Source: an archaeon
Lineage (GTDB): Archaea; Asgardarchaeota; Hermodarchaeia; Hermodarchaeales; Hermodarchaeaceae
Assembly (NCBI GenBank): GCA_016550425.1
Contig: JABXGS010000081.1
Coordinates: 1-21,991, forward strand
Length of the DNA: 21,991 nucleotides
Direction of reading: 5' to 3'
The notes beneath the pieces were generated by a model. It had not been told where the DNA came from. It worked only from the letters and a program-made list of their open reading frames with translations, and ran no database searches. Shown piece by piece: positions 7,124 to 13,544 of the stretch. Position numbers and translations under genes: made by a program. How positions within the stretch are numbered: position 1 is the stretch's first letter; every line of letters starts with the position of its first letter.

Positions 7124-8605
7124 CTATGTGGGACCATGGGGCAGGGCAGTAATTTTGTGGCGGTTCATGAAGCCTTTTACTATCTTATCCAACTCGTGGG
7201 ATTGGGTTTTGGATAAAGGTTGAATCTTATGTGAATCAAGAATTTCTTGTACACGATTTCTTGCCCGATCTTGACTATTTAATGAACCCTGCTCTTGCCA
7301 ACTTTCAAAGGGTTGGCGATCAACGAGAATGCCAGGGAGGAAATGCTCCTGTCGAAACCAGGTAAGCGTGTGACGAAGACGAAGGAAATCTCCGCCTCCT
7401 GTGCCAACTTCTCGCAGTTCATTGAGGGCTAGCGTATCTTCATTAATTTCAACACCCTGTATGAAGCGCTTTGCCATACCTGCAAGGATATCATCTATTA
7501 CGAGTTTCTCGTAACTTTGGGTGCTCTCAAAAATGAGCATGCCTGCACCTGCAATGTTATTGATACCCGCCATGGCGGCTAGAAGAACTCCTGTCGCCGC
7601 TTCATATCCTGTTTGAGAATCTGCTCCTATCTTCGCATCTGATAGACCTAGGTAACCATGAGTGGGAAGGCCGTAGTGTTTTGCCATTTGAGAATAAGCA
7701 CAGGTTAGCATGATGCTCTCAATGGCTCCTAACCGGGCAGTACCGTACTGCATATCGACTGCTGTGGGGGATCCACCGTAAATTACCGGAGATCCCTTCG
7801 CAGCAAGTTGGGTAAGGACAACCCCGCTTAGAGACTCGGCATTATGCAACACTAAAGAACCAGCAATCGTGATGGGTCCCGTTGCTCCAAGTTGAGGCAT
7901 TGAGATAAGTTCAATGGGAATACCTGCTTTCGCCCCTTGTAAAAGGTCGTGAACAGTCAATTCACTCCATTGAAGTGGAGCTGAGGGGCAAGTATCAAAG
8001 ATGGCTAGCGGTTTTTTTCGGAGTTTCTCAGGTCCACCAACTACTGCTTCAAGCATTTGCCTCATATCGTCAAAGGCATCTAAAGTGAAGGTACCTGTGA
8101 CGATAGGCTTTGTCGAATTCAGTAAAACATGATAAAGACGGTAGCGGTCAGCGAGTTCAGGTGGAACATCTGTGGGGATAAGGGCGGTACTTTGGACATC
8201 AATATGAGATAGAGCGTCAGTAACTCGCGCAAACTCAATTACATCCTTGGTATTGGGATGATGGCGTTCTCCGGTTTTTCGATCAAGTAAATGGGTTGCA
8301 GCAGAACCAGGGTTAAAGTGAATGTTGTCGCCTTCAAGTGTCATAGCATGGTTGCCATCGCGACTAAACATGTGAATAGCACTTGGTGCGTGTTTTAATT
8401 GTTCTTCAACTAGAGAAGAAGGAAACTTGGCATGTTCCTTTTCATAATCGACCTGTGCACCAGCTTTCTCTAGTAGCTCTAAAGCCTCTTGACTTTGGAT
8501 TTTCATCCCCACTTTTTCTAGAAGACTGAGACTTTCCCCATGAATTCGAAGAACATCTTCATCGGAGAGTAATTGGAATTTGGGTCGTTGATTCATCTTT
8601 CTCAC
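7124..8605 (-). CDS. MttB/MtgB-family corrinoid-dependent methyltransferase (no pyrrolysine)
   Basis: 493 residues, full length for the trimethylamine methyltransferase superfamily (about 480-500). The TIM-barrel pattern is clear: DNIHFNPGSAATHLLDRKTGE, SAPLQWSEL, GSPVIYGGSPTAVDMQYG, KIGADSQTGYEAATG and NNIAGAGMLIFESTQSYEKL are typical family segments. No in-frame UAG occurs within the body, so this is the pyrrolysine-free branch, whose characterised members demethylate glycine betaine and related quaternary amines (MtgB). It moves a methyl group from the substrate to the Co(I) corrinoid of its partner protein, encoded 27 bases upstream. The start is GTG 8605 or ATG 8596; the ribosome binding site does not decide. 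The actual substrate (betaine, carnitine, proline betaine or other) cannot be read from the sequence. The terminal stop is TAG, as in several other genes here. Confidence 0.93.
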   Translation of the reverse strand: MRKMNQRPKFQLLSDEDVLRIHGESLSLLEKVGMKIQSQEALELLEKAGAQVDYEKEHAKFPSSLVEEQLKHAPSAIHMFSRDGNHAMTLEGDNIHFNPGSAATHLLDRKTGERHHPNTKDVIEFARVTDALSHIDVQSTALIPTDVPPELADRYRLYHVLLNSTKPIVTGTFTLDAFDDMRQMLEAVVGGPEKLRKKPLAIFDTCPSAPLQWSELTVHDLLQGAKAGIPIELISMPQLGATGPITIAGSLVLHNAESLSGVVLTQLAAKGSPVIYGGSPTAVDMQYGTARLGAIESIMLTCAYSQMAKHYGLPTHGYLGLSDAKIGADSQTGYEAATGVLLAAMAGINNIAGAGMLIFESTQSYEKLVIDDILAGMAKRFIQGVEINEDTLALNELREVGTGGGDFLRLRHTLTWFRQEHFLPGILVDRQPFESWQEQGSLNSQDRARNRVQEILDSHKIQPLSKTQSHELDKIVKGFMNRHKITALPHGPT

Positions 8606-8632
8606 ATCTCACTTTTCTGAGGGTTTTTTCGA

Positions 8633-9277
8633 TTAATGCCCGGTTAATCGTTTAGCGATTTTCACAGCTTGATTGAAGTCTACACCATATGCGTCGGCAC
8701 CAATTTTATCCGCAAATTGCTGGCTAACTGGAGCACCCCCGACCATTACCTTGACCTTTTTGTCAAGCTTCTCAGCCTTGAGTAAATCGATGGTTTCTTG
8801 CATTCGGTCCATTGTAGTTGTGAGTAGTGCAGACATGGCGATGATGTCTGCTTTCACATTCTTGGTCTTGTCAATGAACTGCGCTGGCGTTACCTCTACC
8901 CCTAAATCATAGACGGTAAATCCAGCAACTGTTAGCATTGTTGCGACAATTGATTTACCAATGTCGTGGATATCTCCTTGAACGGTACCTATCACAATTT
9001 TTCCTAGAGCTTCTTCATCCACGGTTTTGGCTAAATATGGTTCAAGGAACTTGAGGGCTTGTTTCATTGTTTCAGCAGCAACAGCCAGTTCGGGTAGGAA
9101 TGCTTCGCCTTTTTCGAAGCGATCTCCCAAGACTCGAATTCCTGCTGTTAGTCCTTGATTCACTATCTGCGAGGCATCAATTCCCTCCTCAATGGCTTTC
9201 GGAACAAGTTCAAGAACTTGATCGGTTTGGCAATTGATCATTTCATTGCGTATTTGGTCTACAATTTTTTGTCCCAT
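8633..9277 (-). CDS. Corrinoid (cobalamin-binding) methyl-carrier protein, MtbC/MttC type
   Basis: 214 residues, standard length. Residues 1-85 form the helical cap domain typical of methyltransferase corrinoid proteins; residues 92-214 form the B12-binding Rossmann domain. GTVQGDIHDIGKS contains D102-x-H104-x2-G107, in which H104 is the lower axial ligand of cobalt; the SALLTTT and MVGGAP segments shape the corrinoid tail pocket. The protein accepts a methyl group from the MttB-like enzyme and hands it to a second methyltransferase. It is the middle gene of the minus-strand operon, 34 bases after the PLP enzyme and 27 bases before the methyltransferase. ATG start, with GAGGG about 10 bases upstream. 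Confidence 0.95.
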   Translation of the reverse strand: MGQKIVDQIRNEMINCQTDQVLELVPKAIEEGIDASQIVNQGLTAGIRVLGDRFEKGEAFLPELAVAAETMKQALKFLEPYLAKTVDEEALGKIVIGTVQGDIHDIGKSIVATMLTVAGFTVYDLGVEVTPAQFIDKTKNVKADIIAMSALLTTTMDRMQETIDLLKAEKLDKKVKVMVGGAPVSQQFADKIGADAYGVDFNQAVKIAKRLTGH

Positions 9278-9311
9278 TGGTTAAGTCCCTCGTCAGTCCT
9301 TGCGACTTCAT

Positions 9312-10358
9312 TCATTCGATGATTTCCCAAGAGTGCTGATACTTATCGAGTTCTGATATGGTTCGGGAATCCATAGGGTGATCTCGATCTGGAACATCCA
9401 AGTGTTTTGGTTCACCACAAAGGGGTGTACTGAAATAACGCTGTCCGCTGTCATTAATCATAGTCACGATGTTTTTGAGTTCTGGATGTTTCTTTACTAA
9501 TTTCAGAGCAGCTGCCACATTACAGCCTGAAGATATACCACAAAACAGTCCCTCTTCGCAGCTGAGCCATTGGGCCATTTCAAGAGCTTCATCAGATGTG
9601 GTTGTGATTATGCCATCCAGAATGCTTAGGTCTAGATTTTCAGGGACGAAACCGTCCCCAATGCCTTCGATACGGTGGGACCCCCATCTCCTGTGGGCTA
9701 GGAGTGGAGCTTCAGTGGGTTCAATGGCGTAAAGTTTTACTTTGGGATTCTGTTCGCGTAAATATCGACCAACACCTGTGATTGTTCCGCCTGTTCCTTG
9801 GCTGGCTATGAATGCATCAACGTTCTTTCCAGACTGCTCCCAGATTTCAGGTCCTGTTGTTTCATAGTGGGCAAGCGTGTTGTCAGGATTGCTAAATTGA
9901 GCCGGTTCCCAATACTTGCCAGGGTTGGATTCCTTGAGCTCTTTGACCTTCTCAAGACACAAATCGACATCCGATTCACCACCCGGCGTCAGAATGATTT
10001 TCGCCCCATACGCTGACATTAATTTTCGTCGCTCTTGACTCATTCCTTTGGGCATAACTATGGTCACTGGATAATTTAGCATTCGACCTACAAAGGCACA
10101 CGCTATTCCTGCATTGCCCGTAGATGACTCAATGATTTCCATACCAGGCTTAAGGTCTCCTCGGTTAATGGCTTCTTGAATCATTTTGAAGTAGATTCGG
10201 TCCTTAAGACTCCCTGTGGGGGAATACCATTCGATTTTTCCTAAGATATTCGCTCCTGCTCTTTCACTGACTTTTGGCATTCGGAAAAGAGGAGTAAGAC
10301 CGATGAGGTCAAAGATATTATTCTGAATCTGTTTGTACTTATCCCATTTCAAAGGCAA
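9312..10358 (-). CDS. Cysteine synthase-family PLP-dependent enzyme
   Basis: 348 residues from TTG 10358. The open frame reaches TTG 10367, but the ribosome binding site AGGAG (10368-10372) abuts that codon and lies 9 bases from 10358, so I shift the start. SPTGSLKDR holds the PLP lysine (K52 in this numbering); SSTGNAGIACA is the substrate/alpha-carboxylate loop; SQGTGGTITGVGR is the phosphate-binding loop; GISSGCN is near the PLP nitrogen contact. It belongs to the fold-type II O-acetylserine sulfhydrylase/cystathionine beta-synthase group and is about 35 residues longer than typical CysK at its C-terminus. First gene of the operon with the corrinoid protein and methyltransferase; that placement is odd for a housekeeping cysteine synthase and suggests a role linked to methyl transfer or to a sulfur substrate. 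The true substrate is unknown. Confidence 0.92.
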   Translation of the reverse strand: MPLKWDKYKQIQNNIFDLIGLTPLFRMPKVSERAGANILGKIEWYSPTGSLKDRIYFKMIQEAINRGDLKPGMEIIESSTGNAGIACAFVGRMLNYPVTIVMPKGMSQERRKLMSAYGAKIILTPGGESDVDLCLEKVKELKESNPGKYWEPAQFSNPDNTLAHYETTGPEIWEQSGKNVDAFIASQGTGGTITGVGRYLREQNPKVKLYAIEPTEAPLLAHRRWGSHRIEGIGDGFVPENLDLSILDGIITTTSDEALEMAQWLSCEEGLFCGISSGCNVAAALKLVKKHPELKNIVTMINDSGQRYFSTPLCGEPKHLDVPDRDHPMDSRTISELDKYQHSWEIIE

Positions 10359-10367
10359 CGTCCGCAA

Positions 10368-10409
10368 CTCCTATGGAATTAATCGCAGCTTAGACTAGCC
10401 CGTATATAA
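10368..10409 (-). promoter_or_regulatory. Promoter and ribosome binding site of the methyl-transfer operon
   Basis: TATATAA (10403-10409 on the plus strand; CTTATATAC on the minus strand) lies about 45 bases before the PLP-enzyme start, with AGGAG at 10368-10372. The predicted transcription start near 10378 gives a very short leader. The same box, being near-symmetric, could also serve the divergent sfsA gene. Confidence 0.5.
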
Positions 10410-10493
10410 GGATACAGCTTCTCGTGATGCACGAGGCAAAAAATCATAAGAGGCTAAGGTGGCTTTCTGAAGAGATCAATAGGAGTCAATTCA

Positions 10494-11201
10494 GTGAAAC
10501 TTCAAGGACCTTTCCTCTATGGGCAATTCCTCGAACGCCCAAATCGATTCCTGACAGTCTGCCGGTTGAACGGACGTAAAGTTTTGGCGTATATACCGAA
10601 TCCTGGTCCTATGCCTGATTTGCTTTTTTCTGGCGTTGAAGTTCTTCTCCGACATAACCCAGGAGTTCATCGAAAAACCGATTATGATCTAGTCTGTTCA
10701 CGTAGTAATGGCGTGCTGCTATCTTTAGATTCACGCGTTCCCAATTGGCTGCTTGCAGAAGCTCTACCTCGTCGCCAACTAACTCCCTTTGCTCAATACC
10801 ATGAGATTGTTCCTGAACCCGTCTACAAGGATAGTCGACTCGATTTTCTTCTCCGGAATAAAAACCTCCCGCCGTGTTATATCGAGGCTAAATCCTCTAC
10901 TGATACTCGTGAGGGTGTTGGCATGTTTCCCCGGGTTCCTACCGAACGGGGACAACGGCATGTTCAAGAGCTAATGCATGCCATCGATGAAGGACACCGT
11001 GCAGCAATTGTTTTTATCGTTCAACGAATCGACGCTGATAGGATGCAGCCAAACGATCCAATTGATCCAGAGTTTGGAGCTGTCTTACGCAAAGCAGTCG
11101 ATTATGGCGTTGAAGCTTACGCCTGGAGAACCCGCTTCATCGAATCCACTTGTGAAATCACAATCGACCGACAAATCCCCGTTGATCTGAGTCCCCCTTG
11201 A
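10494..11201 (+). CDS. sfsA: SfsA family protein (sugar fermentation stimulation protein homologue)
   Basis: 235 residues, normal length. GTG start with AGGAG (10481-10485) 8 bases upstream. Family segments are all present: ERPNRFLTVCRLNGRKVLAY at the N-terminus (OB-like part), HRKTDYDLV, DSRLDFLL, then CYIEAKSST with the PD-(D/E)xK-like E-A-K core, FPRVPTERGQRHVQEL and AIVFIVQRIDAD. SfsA proteins are found across bacteria and archaea; the fold is nuclease-like and nucleic-acid binding has been reported for the E. coli protein, but the molecular role is not settled. It lies between the methyl-transfer operon (divergent) and the MtbA-like gene (convergent, 12 bases between stops), which looks like an interruption of a functional cluster. 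Confidence 0.93.
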   Translation: MKLQGPFLYGQFLERPNRFLTVCRLNGRKVLAYIPNPGPMPDLLFSGVEVLLRHNPGVHRKTDYDLVCSRSNGVLLSLDSRVPNWLLAEALPRRQLTPFAQYHEIVPEPVYKDSRLDFLLRNKNLPPCYIEAKSSTDTREGVGMFPRVPTERGQRHVQELMHAIDEGHRAAIVFIVQRIDADRMQPNDPIDPEFGAVLRKAVDYGVEAYAWRTRFIESTCEITIDRQIPVDLSPP

Positions 11202-11213
11202 AATACGGATTAC

Positions 11214-12260
11214 CTAAGTTAGCTGTCCAAATTTCTCCGCCGCCCTGACCATTGCTCGAATATTCTCTAAAGGTGCTAACGGAGGAATTTCGCAACCACT
11301 ACTAAGGATATATCGTCCATCACGACCCACTGCCGCAATACAATGCTTCGCCGCCATTTCGACTTGCTCAGGTGTTCCCGATAATAGTAGTTCTGTTGGA
11401 TTGAGGTTTCCCATTATAATGGCCTGCTTGCCAACTTGGTTCTTTGCATATTGCAAATCGACCAAGTGATCTAACTCTATCACTTTAGGTCCCGTTTCAA
11501 CCATCTGCTTGAGAATTGGAGTAGTTTTCCCACAAATGTGTAAGGAAGGAATAGCCGCTGCCTGTTTTATGGCATCTAGTACTGATTTGAGGTGTGGTGC
11601 AGCAAAAGCTTCGAAGGTTTGTGCACTAATCAGGCTACCACTGGCAGTTGGGTCGGCAGCAACGATGACATCGATTCCTGCTTCAATGTTGGCTTGTGCA
11701 TAGCGTATTGAAGCCTGCTTCGCTAGCTCCACAATCTTGTTCACATAAGTGGGATTTTGGATAGTGGCCATCATTAAGGAGTTTACTCCACTTAGCTGTC
11801 CCGCTAAGGTAAAAGGTCCTGGAGTATATGTAAAAAGCGGAATTTCATTATGGACTTCGGCTTTGATTCGGGAAACTAACTCCATATGTAAGGGTAACCT
11901 ACCAGAACTTCGGGGATCTGGAATTTCTAAGGTGTCCAGGTCATCCGGAGACTGTAATACATGTTCGGCTACTTGGGGTACGGAATTCTCAGGAAACCGC
12001 ATGATGCAACCCATTGCTTCAGCTAAAAGATTGAATGAACTTTCCCAACCCACATAAATCGCATCATAACCAAGCTCCCGTTGTCCGGCTAACAAGGCTT
12101 CTGCAGTCTTTTCAGGACTATGTAATGCTTCCACTAAGCCAACTCCGGTAAGTTGAGCCGTGGTATATGTGATTTGGGGGATAACTGGGATTCTATCTGG
12201 CATCTTACCCTGAAGAAGAGTCATCACCCGATCATACGGTGTAAGAGAAGCCATCGTCAT
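11214..12260 (-). CDS. Uroporphyrinogen decarboxylase-fold methylcobamide methyltransferase (MtaA/MtbA-like)
   Basis: 348 residues, typical length. LHICGKTTPIL carries H241 and C243 and SSGCEIPPLAP carries C323; H-x-C plus the distal Cys are the zinc ligands of MtaA/MtbA methylcobamide:CoM methyltransferases, whereas true HemE lacks this set. PTPYDRV-type opening (TPYDRVMTLLQGKMPDRIPVIP) and TYTPGPFTLAGQLSG are also typical of the methyltransferase branch. The zinc would activate a thiol or other nucleophile that takes the methyl group from the methyl-corrinoid protein. Coenzyme M, tetrahydrofolate or another acceptor cannot be distinguished here. The MttB-like and corrinoid genes lie 1 kb away on the same strand, separated by sfsA. 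ATG start (12260) with GAGGT 3 bases ahead; ATG 12254 has better spacing (9 bases). Confidence 0.9.
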   Translation of the reverse strand: MTMASLTPYDRVMTLLQGKMPDRIPVIPQITYTTAQLTGVGLVEALHSPEKTAEALLAGQRELGYDAIYVGWESSFNLLAEAMGCIMRFPENSVPQVAEHVLQSPDDLDTLEIPDPRSSGRLPLHMELVSRIKAEVHNEIPLFTYTPGPFTLAGQLSGVNSLMMATIQNPTYVNKIVELAKQASIRYAQANIEAGIDVIVAADPTASGSLISAQTFEAFAAPHLKSVLDAIKQAAAIPSLHICGKTTPILKQMVETGPKVIELDHLVDLQYAKNQVGKQAIIMGNLNPTELLLSGTPEQVEMAAKHCIAAVGRDGRYILSSGCEIPPLAPLENIRAMVRAAEKFGQLT

Positions 12261-12366
12261 GAAACCTCGTTCTTCTGTAGGTCCCGGTCAGTGATAGCTA
12301 TACTTAATTACCTAATAAAATGCGTTTGCTATAGACTGAATAAATTTTCCATGCCTTGGGCAGCAT

Positions 12367-12375
12367 CTTTAAATT
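12367..12375 (+). promoter_or_regulatory. TATA-like box of the TFB gene
   Basis: CTTTAAATT lies about 80 bases before ATG 12453; transcription would begin near 12395, so the mRNA would start at the hairpin at 12396. The rest of the 192-base gap (12261-12452) holds a minus-strand TATA-like TTTTATTA near 12311-12319 for the MtbA-like gene. Confidence 0.4.
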
Positions 12376-12395
12376 GTTAAGAAGCGAAGTTCTGA

Positions 12396-12415
12396 CGGGG
12401 AATGTGTCTTCCCCG
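12396..12415 (+). promoter_or_regulatory. Hairpin in the TFB leader
   Basis: CGGGGAA (12396-12402) pairs exactly with TTCCCCG (12409-12415) across a 6-base loop TGTGTC, a 7-bp GC-rich stem. It is followed by a direct repeat CCGGATAGGTA (12423-12433) and TCCGATAGGTA (12443-12453), the second running into the start codon. No normally spaced ribosome binding site is seen before ATG 12453, so translation control in this leader is plausible. Confidence 0.45.
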
Positions 12416-12452
12416 AGATGTACCGGATAGGTAGGGTTCGGATCCGATAGGT

Positions 12453-13409
12453 ATGTCTGAAAATAATCGACGAAAGGCGCAATCCGATTCAGACCAGGCA
12501 AACGGAGAACCAAATGTTTGCCCTAATTGTGGAAGCAATAATCTTATTATGACATCTTCTCGCGAACTCGTATGCTCTAATTGCGGACTTGTCCTTAGCG
12601 ATGATGTGATTGATTTTGGCGCCGAATGGCGTGAATTTTCCCCAGAAGAACGGGATAAACGTGCACGCGCAGGTCCTCCATCCACCCTTACCATGCATGA
12701 CCGTGGACTTTCCACAACCATTGATTGGCGGGATGTCGATGCCCGTGGGCATAAACTCGATGCATCTCGTCGGGCTGAAATGCAACGGATTCGAAAGTGG
12801 CATAACCGAAGTCGAGTCTATCAAGCCAGCGAACGGAATCTCGCCAGTGCCATGAGTGAGCTAGATCGATTGTCTGGTCAATTGGATCTTCCCCAACGTG
12901 TCCGCCAATCTGCCGCCCTTCTGTACCGAAGAGCGCTGGATAAAAACCTCATTCGTGGTCGAAGCATTGAAGCAATAGTGGCTGCGTGTGTGTACGCGGC
13001 TTGTCGGTTCACAAGTTTTCCCCGAACCCTTGCTGACGTGGGTCGATATACACGGGTAGGACGCAAGGAACTCGGACGTTCCTATCGACTGATTGTTAGA
13101 CGTCTTGGTCTTCAAATGCCGATCACTCAACCAGAAGATTTCGTTTCTCGGTATACCACTGCCCTCTCGCTCTCCCAACGCACACATGCCCGTGCCCTTG
13201 ATATTCTCATGAAAGCTCGCACTAAAGGCATCACATCAGGAAAAGATCCTACCTGTATTGCTGCTGCTGCAATCTACATTGCTTCAATTTTGGAAGGGGA
13301 ACGCCGAACTCAACGCGAAATTGGTGAAGTAGCTGGTGTTACTGAAGTTACGGTTCGAAACCGCTACAAAGAATTAGTTCGGGCACTGGACCTTGGCGTC
13401 GAGGTTTAG
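12453..13409 (+). CDS. tfb: Transcription initiation factor B (TFB, TFIIB homologue)
   Basis: 318 residues, usual length for archaeal TFB. Order of parts: N-terminal zinc ribbon with C23, C26, C41 and C44 (VCPNCGSNN...LVCSNCGLVL) that docks on RNA polymerase; B-reader/linker region with FGAEWREFSPEER and DRGLSTTIDW; first cyclin-like repeat about residues 120-205 (SEL DRLSGQLDLPQRVR to VGRYTRVGRKELGRSY); second repeat about residues 214-310, ending in the HTH GEVAGVTEVTVRNRYKEL that reads the BRE next to the TATA box. It recruits RNA polymerase to TBP-bound promoters. Asgard genomes usually carry several TFB paralogues; whether this is the general or a specialised one is not visible. The acidic/hydrophilic N-terminal 20 residues are extra. 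An upstream in-frame TAG at 12432 fixes ATG 12453 as the only reasonable start. Confidence 0.97.
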   Translation: MSENNRRKAQSDSDQANGEPNVCPNCGSNNLIMTSSRELVCSNCGLVLSDDVIDFGAEWREFSPEERDKRARAGPPSTLTMHDRGLSTTIDWRDVDARGHKLDASRRAEMQRIRKWHNRSRVYQASERNLASAMSELDRLSGQLDLPQRVRQSAALLYRRALDKNLIRGRSIEAIVAACVYAACRFTSFPRTLADVGRYTRVGRKELGRSYRLIVRRLGLQMPITQPEDFVSRYTTALSLSQRTHARALDILMKARTKGITSGKDPTCIAAAAIYIASILEGERRTQREIGEVAGVTEVTVRNRYKELVRALDLGVEV

Positions 13410-13508
13410 CCTCACGCAATACGCATTTCCCTAATTCTCTATCTAGACAAAATTACTTAAAGGCACATTCCTGAGTGTATGCCAGGTTTCCAGCTGAGGC
13501 GTCTTAAT

Positions 13509-13518
13509 GCTTTAAGCT
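13509..13518 (+). promoter_or_regulatory. TATA-like box of the surface protease gene
   Basis: GCTTTAAGCT about 30 bases before GTG 13545. Transcription would start near 13538, making the mRNA almost leaderless. An alternative CTTAAAG lies near 13455. Confidence 0.4.
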
Positions 13519-13544
13519 AGACTTTGCATTTGGAAGCGGTAAAC

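Noticed and set aside
7124..8605. Pyrrolysine-encoding UAG in the MttB homologue
   Set aside because: The only in-frame TAG is the terminal stop at 7124-7126. The protein is already full length there and reading through would add only about 24 residues unlike the family. Several other genes in the window also end in TAG.
11214..12260. True uroporphyrinogen decarboxylase (HemE)
   Set aside because: The H-x-C...C zinc ligand set and the nearby corrinoid genes favour a methylcobamide methyltransferase.
12489..13187. Several open frames on the minus strand over the TFB gene
   Set aside because: They are shadows of TFB, whose zinc ribbon and cyclin repeats are unmistakable.
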